From: Tolumonas osonensis
GTDB lineage: Bacteria; Pseudomonadota; Gammaproteobacteria; Enterobacterales; Aeromonadaceae
Direction: 5' to 3'
DNA length: 64,000 nucleotides
NCBI RefSeq assembly: GCF_014202415.1
Contig: NZ_JACHGR010000008.1
Coordinates: 166,040 to 230,039 of the forward strand
Shown here: one piece after another, positions 55,698 through 64,000 of the stretch
Numbering within the stretch: position 1 is the first letter of the stretch
How the letters are laid out: every line of letters starts with the position of its first letter
Notes under the pieces: model-generated
Databases searched by the model: none
Seen by the model: the letters and a program-made list of their open reading frames with translations, nothing else
What the model was told of the DNA's origin: nothing
Translations under genes and position numbers: made by a program

Positions 55698-56534
55698 ATG
55701 CGTTTTCGATCTCGTTCTGTCTTGCCGGGTTTTGCACCGACACTGGGGTTCAGTTTGCTGTATCTGAGCCTGATGGTCTTACTGCCCTTATCTGCGCTGG
55801 TGTTATACAGCCTGACCAAACAGGAACTGAGCCAGTTCTGGCATGTTGTCAGCAGCCCGCGGGTTATCGCGTCCTATAAACTGAGTTTTGGTGCCTCGGC
55901 CGTTGCCGCATTACTGAATACCATCTTCGGTTCCATTATCGCGTGGATACTGGTGCGTTATCAGTTTTTCGGAAAACGCATAATGGATGCACTGATCGAC
56001 CTGCCGTTTGCCATGCCAACGGCCGTGTCCGGCATTGCCTTATCGGCTATCTATGCGGGCAATGGCTGGATTGGACAGTTCTTTGCTCCCTTCGGTATCA
56101 AGCTGGCGTTTAATCCCGTTGGTATCGTGATTGCGCTGACCTTTATCGGATTACCGTTTGTGGTGCGTACCATGCAGCCGGTGCTGAAAGAGCATGAGCG
56201 TGAACTGGAAGAAGCTGCAGCCTGTCTGGGTGCCAGTCGCTGGACAACGTTCCGCCGTATCATTTTTCCGGCCATGGTGCCTTCAGCTTTAACCGGATTT
56301 GCACTGGCATTTGCCCGTGCGGTCGGCGAATACGGCTCGGTGATTTTTATTGCCGGTAACCTGCCGATGGTATCGGAAATTGCACCGCTGATGATCATGA
56401 GTCACCTGGAAGAGTATGACTACGCCGGCGCTGCCGCGATAGCCACGGTGATGTTGGCGGTCTCTTTTGCTCTGTTACTGCTGATTAACCAGTTGCAAGC
56501 CTGGAGCTGGCAGCGTCTGGGAGGAACCCGTTAA
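55698..56534 (+). CDS. cysT: Sulfate/thiosulfate ABC transporter permease CysT (CysU)
   Basis: One of the two inner-membrane permeases of the sulfate importer. The 278-residue protein has six hydrophobic helices and the EAA loop EEAAACLGASRWTTFRRIIFPAM that docks to CysA. The LPFAMPTAVSGIAL segment is typical of CysT. Its TAA shares a base with the cysW ATG. Confidence 0.96.
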   Translation: MRFRSRSVLPGFAPTLGFSLLYLSLMVLLPLSALVLYSLTKQELSQFWHVVSSPRVIASYKLSFGASAVAALLNTIFGSIIAWILVRYQFFGKRIMDALIDLPFAMPTAVSGIALSAIYAGNGWIGQFFAPFGIKLAFNPVGIVIALTFIGLPFVVRTMQPVLKEHERELEEAAACLGASRWTTFRRIIFPAMVPSALTGFALAFARAVGEYGSVIFIAGNLPMVSEIAPLMIMSHLEEYDYAGAAAIATVMLAVSFALLLLINQLQAWSWQRLGGTR

Positions 56535-57349
56535 TGACCTCGATTACATCTGAACCGCGCTGGGTTCGTTATCTGCTGATATTGCTGGGGGCGGGCTGGT
56601 TTGCGGCACTGCTGCTGTTGCCACTCGCTGTCGTGTTTACTCAGGCGCTGGCAAAAGGTCTTGCATTCTTCTGGCAAAGTCTGGTGGATACTGATGCGCT
56701 GGCAGCGTTGCGGCTAACGCTGTTTACCGTGATTTGCTCGGTGCCGCTGAATATCCTGTTCGGATTAACGGCTGCCTGGGCGATCGGACGCTTCCGTTTC
56801 CGTGGCCGTCAGGCTCTGATCACGCTGATTGACCTGCCATTCTCGGTATCACCGGTCATAGCCGGACTGATGTTTGTGCTGCTGTTCGGTAATCGCGGCT
56901 GGTTTGGAGAGTGGCTACAGGAACAGGACCTGCAAATTATCTTCAATACCCCGGGGATTATTCTCGCCACCATGTTTATTACGGTGCCGTTTGTCGTGCG
57001 TGAACTGCTGCCGCAAATGGAAGCCCGCGGCTCGGAAGAGGAAGAAGCCGCGCAGGTCCTGGGGGCGAACGGTTGGCAGACATTCTGGCGCGTGACCTTG
57101 CCGGGGATACGCTGGAGCCTGCTCTACGGTGTGATCCTGTGTACGGCGCGTGCGGTCGGCGAGTTTGGCGCGGTTTCCGTTGTCTCCGGACATATCCGTG
57201 GTCAAACCAATACACTGCCGCTGCATATTGAAATTTTATATAACGAATACCAGACGAATGCTGCTTTTGCCGTGGCATCCCTGCTGGCTCTGTTTGGTCT
57301 GTTTACCCTGCTGGCGGAAACCGTATTAAACCGCCTGCGCCATCGTTAA
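56534..57349 (+). CDS. cysW: Sulfate ABC transporter permease CysW
   Basis: Second permease of the sulfate importer, 271 residues with six helices. The EAA loop is [24 protein letters not shown], and [21 protein letters not shown] is typical of CysW. It is translationally coupled to cysT and 16 bases upstream of cysA. Confidence 0.96.
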   Translation: MTSITSEPRWVRYLLILLGAGWFAALLLLPLAVVFTQALAKGLAFFWQSLVDTDALAALRLTLFTVICSVPLNILFGLTAAWAIGRFRFRGRQALITLIDLPFSVSPVIAGLMFVLLFGNRGWFGEWLQEQDLQIIFNTPGIILATMFITVPFVVRELLPQMEARGSEEEEAAQVLGANGWQTFWRVTLPGIRWSLLYGVILCTARAVGEFGAVSVVSGHIRGQTNTLPLHIEILYNEYQTNAAFAVASLLALFGLFTLLAETVLNRLRHR

Positions 57350-57365
57350 TGAGGAGTTGTCAGTC

Positions 57366-58451
57366 ATGAGTATTCAGGTAGAGCACATTGAGAAACGCTT
57401 CAACCAGTTTGCCGCACTGCATGACATCAACATCACTTTCCCGACCGGAGAGCTGGTGGCGCTGTTAGGTCCGTCCGGATGTGGTAAAACCACCCTATTG
57501 CGTATTATTGCGGGTCTGGAACAAGCGGACAGCGGCCGGATTCTGCTGAATGGCACGGATGCTTCCGATCTGCATGTCCGGGATCGGCATGTCGGCTTTG
57601 TATTCCAGCACTATGCCTTGTTTCGGCATATGACGATCTTCGAGAATGTGGCGTTTGGTCTGCGGGTAAAACCGCGCAAGGTGCGTCCGAGCGAAAACGA
57701 GATCCAGAAAAAGGTAAAAAGTCTGCTGGATCTGGTGCAGTTAGGACATGTTGCCGACCGGTATCCGACCCAACTGTCGGGAGGGCAGCGTCAGCGTGTG
57801 GCGCTGGCGCGTGCACTGGCAGTAGAACCGCAGGTATTGCTGCTGGACGAACCCTTCGGCGCCCTGGATGCGCAGGTACGTAAAGAGCTGCGCCGCTGGC
57901 TGCGTCGTCTGCACGATGAACTGCATGTCACCAGCCTGTTCGTGACCCACGATCAGGAAGAGGCGCTGGAAGTGGCGGATCGCGTGGTACTGATGAATGC
58001 TGGGCGAATTGAACAGTTCGCCACGCCGCAGGAAGTATATGAAAAACCGGCGACCGAATTCGTGCACCGTTTCCTCGGTACCGTGAACCTGTTCCACGGC
58101 AAACTGCATAGCGGTCATCTGGATATTTCCGGTGCCACACTGACCAACAATGTCTCCGGACAAACGGAGGCTGATGTCAGCACCATCGCCTATGTACGCC
58201 CGCATGAACTGGAGTTGTTGCCGGCCAATGTGCCGCACGGCATTCCGGCAACCGTGGTGCGGATACTGCCGTTTGGCGCGGCCTACCGAGTGGAGGTGAC
58301 CGCAAATAATGGAGTGGCCCGCACACTGATTGAAGTGGATGTGCCGCGCGAGCGGGTAAGTATGTTAGAGTTATTGCCAGGTAAATCAGTCAGGCTGGTG
58401 GCTCGTCAGGCGCAGCTGTATCAGTCGGAAACTAAGGACAACGTGGCTTGA
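57366..58451 (+). CDS. cysA: Sulfate/thiosulfate ABC transporter ATPase CysA
   Basis: ATPase energising sulfate import. The 361-residue protein has Walker [10 protein letters not shown], signature [15 protein letters not shown], Walker [14 protein letters not shown], and a C-terminal TOBE-like regulatory domain. The start is the ATG at 57366, with GAGGAG upstream. Its stop overlaps the TTG start of the cbl-like gene. Confidence 0.97.
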   Translation: MSIQVEHIEKRFNQFAALHDINITFPTGELVALLGPSGCGKTTLLRIIAGLEQADSGRILLNGTDASDLHVRDRHVGFVFQHYALFRHMTIFENVAFGLRVKPRKVRPSENEIQKKVKSLLDLVQLGHVADRYPTQLSGGQRQRVALARALAVEPQVLLLDEPFGALDAQVRKELRRWLRRLHDELHVTSLFVTHDQEEALEVADRVVLMNAGRIEQFATPQEVYEKPATEFVHRFLGTVNLFHGKLHSGHLDISGATLTNNVSGQTEADVSTIAYVRPHELELLPANVPHGIPATVVRILPFGAAYRVEVTANNGVARTLIEVDVPRERVSMLELLPGKSVRLVARQAQLYQSETKDNVA

Positions 58452-59404
58452 ATTTTCAACAGCTCAAGATTATCCGTGAAGCAGCGCGCTGCCACTTCAA
58501 TCTGACCGAAGTGGCCAATACTCTCTATACCTCCCAATCCGGCGTCAGCCGGCATATTAAAGAACTGGAAGACGAGCTTGGCGTTGAGCTCTTTATCCGT
58601 CGGGGTAAGCGACTGCTGGGTATGACGGAGCCGGGGAAGGCGCTGCTGACAATGGCAGAGCGTATTCTGACCGAAGCCAATAACATCCGCCGTCTGGCGG
58701 ATAACTTTACCAACAGCGATCGTGGCCGGTTGCATGTGGCGACCACACATACCCAAGCCCGGTATGCGTTGCCGGGTATCATCAAGGAATTCCGCACTCA
58801 ATATCCTCAGGTGCAGCTGGTCTTGCATCAGGGGAGTCCGGCCGAAATCGTCTCTATGCTGCTCAGTGGCGAAACGGATATCGGTCTCTCCAGTGAGCTG
58901 CTGGCAGATTATGACGAGATCGCCGCATTTCCCTATTACAGCTGGCATCACGCGATCCTGGTTCCCCGGGGGCATCCGTTGACCGAGTTGCCGGAAGTCA
59001 CACTGGAGGATTTGAGTGCCTGGCCGCTGGTTACCTACCAGAGTGGCCTCACCGGCCGTACCAAGATTGATGCCGCGTTTGCAATGGCGGATATCGAACC
59101 GGATATTGTGTTAAGTGCGCAGGATTCCGATGTCATCAAAACCTACGTGGAGCTCGGGCTTGGTGTCGGGATCCTGGCTGATATGGCGATCGATTCGGTG
59201 AAAGACAGCAATCTGGTCCGCTTGAGTGCAGAACATCTGTTCCCGGCCAATACAGCCTGGTTCGGACTGAAAAAAGGCAAACTGCAGCCAAATTTTGCCT
59301 GGCATTTCCTGCAGCTTTGTAATCCCGCGTTATCTGCCAGTGATATTCAGGCGCAGGTATTTTCCACCGGCGATATTCAGACACCGTTGCATTACGAAAT
59401 CTAA
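58448..59404 (+). CDS. cbl: Cbl/CysB-family LysR regulator of sulfur assimilation, TTG start
   Basis: A 318-residue LysR protein. The HTH region [43 protein letters not shown] and [17 protein letters not shown] follow E. coli Cbl more closely than CysB, and the effector domain contains [13 protein letters not shown] and [19 protein letters not shown]. The first codon is TTG at 58448 within TTGA, overlapping the cysA stop by 4 bases; GGA about 11 bases upstream is the only ribosome site. It probably regulates the sulfate-uptake genes with adenosine phosphosulfate or sulfate as signal. Confidence 0.92.
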   Translation: MNFQQLKIIREAARCHFNLTEVANTLYTSQSGVSRHIKELEDELGVELFIRRGKRLLGMTEPGKALLTMAERILTEANNIRRLADNFTNSDRGRLHVATTHTQARYALPGIIKEFRTQYPQVQLVLHQGSPAEIVSMLLSGETDIGLSSELLADYDEIAAFPYYSWHHAILVPRGHPLTELPEVTLEDLSAWPLVTYQSGLTGRTKIDAAFAMADIEPDIVLSAQDSDVIKTYVELGLGVGILADMAIDSVKDSNLVRLSAEHLFPANTAWFGLKKGKLQPNFAWHFLQLCNPALSASDIQAQVFSTGDIQTPLHYEI

Positions 59405-59413
59405 CAAGAGAAG

Positions 59414-59438
59414 AGGGCTGAGATTAATTCAGCCCTTT
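59414..59438. terminator. Hairpin between cbl and tusA
   Basis: AGGGCTGA / TCAGCCCT with a 7-base loop overlaps the tusA stop and is followed by TTT on the plus strand. It is a short shared terminator for the convergent genes. Confidence 0.7.
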
Positions 59439-59672
59439 ACGGATCAGATAGCGGTAGGGTGGATTTTCGGTCTCGCTGGCTAACAGCGTGTGATCCATAA
59501 AACGGCAGAAGCTTGGAATATCCCGCACCGTAGCCGGGTCATCGGCGATGACCAGCAGGGTTTCCCCCTCCTGCATCAGACGTACGGTTTTACGAACCAT
59601 CATTACCGGCTCAGGGCAACGCAAACCACTGGCATCCAGTGTCTGGTCGATATTTTCAGCCGAAAAAGTCAT
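59424..59672 (-). CDS. tusA: Sulfur carrier protein TusA
   Basis: An 82-residue persulfide carrier that passes sulfur from IscS to the TusBCD relay for tRNA 2-thiouridine. The active cysteine is in [20 protein letters not shown], and the PSFCRFMDH segment also matches the E. coli protein. It is divergent in function from its cys neighbours but shares the sulfur theme. Confidence 0.96.
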   Translation of the reverse strand: MTFSAENIDQTLDASGLRCPEPVMMVRKTVRLMQEGETLLVIADDPATVRDIPSFCRFMDHTLLASETENPPYRYLIRKGLN

Positions 59673-59711
59673 GTCTGTTCCTCTGCATCTACAACCCTGC
59701 AGAGCATATCA

Positions 59712-60965
59712 TTAACGCTGGGCGGAGAGTACCGCCCGTGCCAGCTGTCGTGCCGCCAGTTTGGCATCACCATCCGGATTATTGAAATAACCGCTCAGTA
59801 CATCACCGATAGCCAACCGGACATAGCTTGAGTTTGCCATGCCTTCTGCCATGCTCGGAACCAGTTGCTGTTCCTTTATTGCCTGTTGCAACTGCTGCGC
59901 AGAATTCTGGGCACAGTGATCAAAACTGGTCAGTGGCTGCTGTTGCAACACCGGAATGGAGCCTTTTACCCGGTTAAAAGCCTGCTGAAAATCCGCTGTC
60001 ATGATCATGTTGGCCAACTGCAGTTGTGCCTGCTGTTTCTGGTGATCCTTGACATCAAACATCGCAATCGAATCGAGGTTGTAGCTGAACTTTCCATTGG
60101 TGCCAGGTGCCGGCAGACAGAGAATATCCTTACCCGGGATCACATTCGCTGCGGTCAATTCGCCTTTTACCCAGTCGCCCATCAGCTGCATTGCGGCAGA
60201 ACCTTCAACCAGCATGTGGGTGGCCTGATTCCATTTTATATCGCCGTAATCATCCGAAATATAATCCCGTAGCTGGTGGAACAGTTCCAGCAAGTGCAGC
60301 ATGGTGTCACTTTGTAACGTCGTCTGATCAAGCTGAACGAACGCACGACGATAAAAATCACTACCGCCTTCACCCAATACAATCGCTTCAAACAGAATAT
60401 TGAGTTGCCACTGGTCATCACCAATGGCCAGAGGGGTGATACCGGCCTGTTTCAGTTTTCTGGCAATGGTTAATAACTGAGGCCAGGTTTCCGGAGGGGT
60501 CAGCTGATAGCGCGCAAAGACTTGCGGGTTAACCCACAACCAGTTAACCCGGTGAATACCAACCGGTACAGCAACATAATGTCCCTTGGACTGTACGCTG
60601 TGCTGAACAAATTCCGGCAATACCTTTTCCCATTCCCCCTGTCTGGCGACATGATCCAGATTACGCAGAAAGCCCAAAGCAGCCCACTCCTGGAGCTCGC
60701 TGCCTTTCAGATGCGCCGCCTCTGGTGGGGTACCGGAGAGCGCCCGGCTTTTCAGCACGGTCATGGCCGATTTGCCGCCGCCACCGGAGATGGCAGAATC
60801 CTGCCACTCATTACCCAGCGCTTGCCAGTAGCTGCGAAATACATTGGCCGCCTTGGCTTCTCCGCCGGCAGTCCACCAGTGCAGCACCTCTACCGAAGAG
60901 GCCATGGCAGAGACAGAGACCAGTGACAGCATCAAACTGGATACAAGGTAAGAACGGAAGGTCAT
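59712..60965 (-). CDS. Orphan periplasmic sugar-binding protein of a two-component operon
   Basis: A 417-residue family 1 solute-binding protein with a signal peptide (to about residue 23), then VEVLHWWTAGGEAKAANVF, ISGGGGKSAMTVLKSRALSG and QLMGDWVKGE. It resembles glucose/mannose-type ABC binding proteins (GtsA/ThuE-like). There is no permease or ATPase gene in the window. It starts 2 bases after the histidine kinase stop and is the last gene of response regulator-kinase-binding protein, so it may be a sensory partner or a regulated receptor. The sugar is not identifiable. Confidence 0.85.
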   Translation of the reverse strand: MTFRSYLVSSLMLSLVSVSAMASSVEVLHWWTAGGEAKAANVFRSYWQALGNEWQDSAISGGGGKSAMTVLKSRALSGTPPEAAHLKGSELQEWAALGFLRNLDHVARQGEWEKVLPEFVQHSVQSKGHYVAVPVGIHRVNWLWVNPQVFARYQLTPPETWPQLLTIARKLKQAGITPLAIGDDQWQLNILFEAIVLGEGGSDFYRRAFVQLDQTTLQSDTMLHLLELFHQLRDYISDDYGDIKWNQATHMLVEGSAAMQLMGDWVKGELTAANVIPGKDILCLPAPGTNGKFSYNLDSIAMFDVKDHQKQQAQLQLANMIMTADFQQAFNRVKGSIPVLQQQPLTSFDHCAQNSAQQLQQAIKEQQLVPSMAEGMANSSYVRLAIGDVLSGYFNNPDGDAKLAARQLARAVLSAQR

Positions 60966-60967
60966 TA

Positions 60968-62440
60968 TCAGTTCCTTGGCAGGGAAAGAATTGCCTGTAA
61001 ACCGCCGTGAGGGCGGTTTTCCAACACCAGGTCACCACCATGAGCACGGGCAATACTTCGGGCAATACCCAAACCGAGGCCATTACCACTGCTATCCTGT
61101 GCCAGACGGTAATAAGGTTCAAAAACCTTCTCCAACTGCTGTTCCGGCAGACCAGGACCCTCATCGATGACATAAAGGTATAGCATGTTCGTTTGGCTGT
61201 TTTTTTCCAAATCATCCATGACAATGACGCGAGCCTGATCACCATATTTAATCGCATTATCAATCAGATTGGCGATACAACGTTTCAGTGCCAGTGGTTT
61301 ACCCCGGTAGAGATGTTTGCAATGACCCTCGATGGTGACACGAGGTTCCAGCAGATTATAGTCTTCCGCCATATCCGCCAGCAGCCGGTTAATGTCAATG
61401 GATTCAATATTTTCGTGGATATGGGTATCTTTTACAGTCTGCAAGGCACCCTTGACCATCATCTCCAGATCGTCCAAATCCTTACTGAATTTTTCGATCT
61501 GGGTATCATCATCCAGCAATTCAACACGCAACCGGAGACGGGTAATCGGCGTTTTCAGGTCATGAGAAATGGAACTGAACAGTTTCTCCCGATCACCGAT
61601 ATACCGCCGGATACGCTGCTGCATAATATTGATCGCACGGGTAACGGCGACTATCTCACTGGCTCCGGCTTCCGGTAATGGCGGCTGATCAATATCTTTA
61701 CCCAGGCTGACAGCCGCTGCCGCCAGATGACGTAACGGACGGGTTTGCCAGCGTACCAGGGCAAAGGTAAACGGGAACAGAATGATCGTCAGCAATATAA
61801 TGAAACGGAACTGATGCGGTGAAACCACATTCTCATCCAGCGTCATATAGGGTGCCGGCAATAACGCAGCCAGATACAGCCACTCGCCGTTATCCAGTTT
61901 TATTTGCGTAACCAGGATCGGCGGGTTAATCGGCTCCATCAATAGCGTATAGCGTGACCATGAGGGGGGAATATCGGAAAGCAGCGTTTCATTATTGAAT
62001 ACATGTAAATCAGCCGGGTAGGAAAAGTCCGTTTTGATCAGCATGCTCTGTCCCAGCTTATGCAGCAGTGTCTGATTCACCTCTTTCAACACCAGCTGTT
62101 TCTTTGGACTATCCTGGATCCCGTTGAGAATAATTTCCTGTTTGTTTAATGAAACAAAAAAACGGCTGCCACCCATATTTCGCAGTTGATCTAATGCAAT
62201 AGGGCGATATTGCAAAGGCAGAGACGTGAAGAAGCTGACGGTAGCGGCCGCTGAATTAGCCAAATCACGGGTTGCCGCCAGCATGCCGTCTACTTCCCGT
62301 TTTTCCAACTGCTGCATCCAGATCCCTGAAATCAGGCTCTGTGCCAGAATGATCGCCAGCAGTAATAGCAGCAGCATCCGCGACAATAGCGACCGCGGAT
62401 AGAATAAGAAGAAGAAACGGCGCAAGCGGTTACTCTTCAT
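60968..62440 (-). CDS. Sensor histidine kinase (EnvZ/GltS-like class)
   Basis: About 490 residues. TM1 is at about 19-40, a periplasmic domain spans to about 205, and TM2 is at about 212-235. HAMP, the H-box SSISHDLKTPITRLRLRVELL, the N-box LIDNAIKYG and the G-boxes DEGPGLPE and GNGLGLGIARSIARAHGG follow. The ATG at 62440 overlaps the response regulator stop by 11 bases; ATG 62449 is an alternative. It pairs with the regulator at 62430 and is cotranscribed with a sugar-binding protein, recalling the GltR/GtrS glucose systems of pseudomonads. Confidence 0.92.
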   Translation of the reverse strand: MKSNRLRRFFFLFYPRSLLSRMLLLLLLAIILAQSLISGIWMQQLEKREVDGMLAATRDLANSAAATVSFFTSLPLQYRPIALDQLRNMGGSRFFVSLNKQEIILNGIQDSPKKQLVLKEVNQTLLHKLGQSMLIKTDFSYPADLHVFNNETLLSDIPPSWSRYTLLMEPINPPILVTQIKLDNGEWLYLAALLPAPYMTLDENVVSPHQFRFIILLTIILFPFTFALVRWQTRPLRHLAAAAVSLGKDIDQPPLPEAGASEIVAVTRAINIMQQRIRRYIGDREKLFSSISHDLKTPITRLRLRVELLDDDTQIEKFSKDLDDLEMMVKGALQTVKDTHIHENIESIDINRLLADMAEDYNLLEPRVTIEGHCKHLYRGKPLALKRCIANLIDNAIKYGDQARVIVMDDLEKNSQTNMLYLYVIDEGPGLPEQQLEKVFEPYYRLAQDSSGNGLGLGIARSIARAHGGDLVLENRPHGGLQAILSLPRN

Positions 62441-63152
62441 GCTCGACATCAGCAATCAGCATATAACCACTGCCACGAATGGTTTTAATAATGCGCGGAC
62501 CTTTCCCGTTATCGCCTAATTTCTGTCGCAGACGACTGATCTGAACATCAATACCGCGTTCCATTGGTAACGACTCACGCCCTCTGGTTGCATCGCTGAT
62601 CGTATCCCGGTCCAGGATCTGCCCTGGATGCTGCAAAAAGAGATGCAGTAAAATAAAGTCACTACCGGTCAGATCAATGCCAGAACCATCATCATGCGTC
62701 AGTAACTGCGTCCGGGTATCGAGTGTCCAGCCGGCGAACTTCAGTTTGCGACCGGAGACGACTTCTTTTTCCGGCTGGCGGAATTCGGCTCGGCGCAACA
62801 AGGCTTTGATGCGAGCCATCAATTCACGTGGACTGAATGGTTTCGCAATATAGTCATCCGCGCCCAGCTCCAGACCGATGACTCGGTCCGCCTCATCAGA
62901 GGCGGCAGTCAACATAATGATCGGTACCTGTGATTTACGTCGGATCTGCTGGCAAAGGTTAAAACCATCATCGCCCGGCATCATAATGTCGAGAATAATC
63001 AGTTCAGGCGTTGATTGTGCAAGTTGCTGGTACATTTCAACACCATCACAGGCAGTCAAAACATCAAATCCAGCCCTGGTCAGGTATTCTTTTAATAATT
63101 CCCTGATTTCCTGGTCATCATCCACAATCAGGATCGGTTTACCTTTCGCCAT
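62430..63152 (-). CDS. OmpR-family response regulator
   Basis: A 240-residue protein: receiver domain with acidic pocket VDDD (10-13), phospho-acceptor Asp55 in LIILDIMMPG and Lys104 in AKPFSPREL, then an OmpR-type winged helix (VQISRLRQKLGD, IIKTIRGSGYML). I chose the ATG at 63152, which has AAGG 6 bases upstream; the frame extends further upstream without receiver similarity. It is the first gene of the operon with the kinase and the binding protein. Confidence 0.94.
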   Translation of the reverse strand: MAKGKPILIVDDDQEIRELLKEYLTRAGFDVLTACDGVEMYQQLAQSTPELIILDIMMPGDDGFNLCQQIRRKSQVPIIMLTAASDEADRVIGLELGADDYIAKPFSPRELMARIKALLRRAEFRQPEKEVVSGRKLKFAGWTLDTRTQLLTHDDGSGIDLTGSDFILLHLFLQHPGQILDRDTISDATRGRESLPMERGIDVQISRLRQKLGDNGKGPRIIKTIRGSGYMLIADVEHEE

Positions 63153-63364
63153 GAATAACCTTCGTACAATTCTGTTAATGCAAGAATTGAACACATTCTG
63201 TTGCAAAAAAGCAAGAAAACGCCAAGGAAGGTAGGGCTAATTTGCTGTTTGTATCTGTAACCGGTTCCAAAATGAACTGTTTGTTGCATATTGTGCGGAA
63301 TAAAAGATTGCTAATATAGAAGTGGGAAAAATCTCGACAAAAAGCACAAGGACACCGCGAACTC

Positions 63365-63886
63365 ATGACAAAACGAATTCTGGTTCTTTATTCCAGCAGG
63401 GAAGGGCAAACCCGCAAGATAGTAGACGCCATGCTCACACACGCACCGGATTGGCAGGCCGATTGGTATAACCTGCACGAAAATCCCATCATCGATCTGA
63501 CTGCTTATGACAAAGTGCTGATTGCTGCCTCCATTCGCTACGGCCACTTTCATTCAAGTCTGAACAAATTTGTGGCTCAGCATTCAACAGCACTAAAAGA
63601 AAAAGAGTCGGCTTTTGTTGCAGTTAATCTGGTAGCAAGAAAGGAAGAGAAGAATACGCCGGAAACCAATCCCTATACCCGCAAGTGGCTACAGCAGACA
63701 GTATGGAAACCACAGCACGTTGCTGTATTCGCTGGCGCATTGCGGTACTCGCAATATAACTGGTGGCAGAAGCGAATTATCCAGCTCATTATGTGGATGA
63801 CAGGGGGAAATACCGATACCAGTTGTGATATTGAGTTCACAAATTGGTCAAGTGTGCAAAAATTCGCCGAACGATTGCTGAAATAA
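63365..63886 (+). CDS. hemG: Menaquinone-dependent protoporphyrinogen IX dehydrogenase
   Basis: Flavodoxin-like enzyme of heme synthesis that passes electrons to the quinone pool. The 173-residue protein has the FMN loop LVLYSSREGQTRKI, SIRYGHFHSSLNKFV, and the long-chain insert GALRYSQYNWWQKRIIQLIMWMTGGNTD typical of HemG. It lies directly before an rRNA operon promoter, the same neighbourhood as hemG-rrsA in E. coli. Confidence 0.95.
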   Translation: MTKRILVLYSSREGQTRKIVDAMLTHAPDWQADWYNLHENPIIDLTAYDKVLIAASIRYGHFHSSLNKFVAQHSTALKEKESAFVAVNLVARKEEKNTPETNPYTRKWLQQTVWKPQHVAVFAGALRYSQYNWWQKRIIQLIMWMTGGNTDTSCDIEFTNWSSVQKFAERLLK

Positions 63887-64000
63887 CAAAAATAGCAAAA
63901 AAGCACTTGCCTAAAAAACTTTGCTCCCTATAATGCGCCCTCACTGACACGGCAGACGCCGCAACGAACTGAGGAATCAGCGAGTTACGTCAGTAAAGAT
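63887..64000 (+). promoter_or_regulatory. Ribosomal RNA operon P1 promoter and leader start
   Basis: TTGCCT (63907-63912) and TATAAT (63929-63934) with the 16-base spacer typical of rrn P1 are followed by the GC-rich discriminator GCGCCC and CTCACTGACACGG. This closely resembles E. coli rrn P1. An A-rich UP-like stretch (63887-63905) precedes the -35, and the start is predicted near A63943. The leader runs to the window edge and a 16S gene is expected just beyond. Confidence 0.9.

Overview
This window is a chromosomal, replication-origin-proximal segment of a gammaproteobacterium. The order atp operon, (parB-parA), rsmG, mnmG, oriC, mioC, and further on mnmE-yidC-yidD-rnpA-rpmH // dnaA-dnaN-recF-gyrB, with hemG directly before an rrn P1 promoter at the right edge, is the classic gammaproteobacterial oriC neighbourhood. 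Chromosomal parA/parB with three parS sites, an Arg32-type EF-P with its rhamnosyltransferase EarP, and an nspS/mbaA-like polyamine sensing pair argue against Enterobacteriaceae. They fit an Aeromonadales (Tolumonas/Aeromonas-like) or Vibrio/Oceanimonas-like lineage; the genus is an inference.

Layout. 1-867: 3' part of an ammonium transporter gene. 998-7832 (minus): complete F1Fo ATP synthase operon atpIBEFHAGDC. 8038-12290 (minus): parA-parB chromosome partitioning genes, rsmG and mnmG. 12297-12840: oriC, with DnaA boxes, an AT-rich unwinding region and 21 GATC sites. 12841-15138 (minus): mioC, efp (Arg32 type) and earP. 15226-18900: two membrane transporters, a LysR regulator, a CusF-fold periplasmic protein and a DUF3820 protein.

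18996-28441 is an accessory catabolic island and the most unusual part of the window. On the minus strand it runs pdxA2-like dehydrogenase, a kinase fusion, a KdgT-family permease broken by a one-base frameshift, an rpiB/derI-like isomerase, transaldolase and transketolase. Divergent from these are a lerI/eryH-like triosephosphate-isomerase paralogue and a SorC/EryD-type regulator. The kinase is a DUF1537 acid-sugar kinase with a complete PTS glucitol EIIB domain (SrlE N-terminal type) fused to its N terminus, a combination I do not recognise from described systems. A coherent reading is import, 4- or 5-phosphorylation and oxidative decarboxylation of an aldonate to DHAP or a tetrulose phosphate. 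LerI/DerI isomerisation would then give erythrose 4-phosphate, which Tal and Tkt pass to central metabolism.

28711-44129: KfrA-like coiled-coil protein, mnmE, yidC, yidD, rnpA, rpmH, then a fused LplT-Aas lysophospholipid flippase/acyltransferase with a divergent HTH regulator inserted between rpmH and dnaA, then dnaA-dnaN-recF-gyrB with two parS sites in recF. 44307-47743: a PotD-like binding protein overlapping a GGDEF-EAL protein (NspS/MbaA type). 47796-53853: avtA, third parS, glyQ-glyS, tag, zntB. 53972-59404: sulfate uptake (sbp, an alpha/beta hydrolase, cysT-cysW-cysA) ending in a cbl-type regulator that starts with TTG. 59424-63886: tusA, an operon of response regulator, histidine kinase and orphan sugar-binding protein, and hemG. 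The window closes in the leader of a ribosomal RNA operon. I saw no tRNA genes, CRISPR arrays or insertion sequences.
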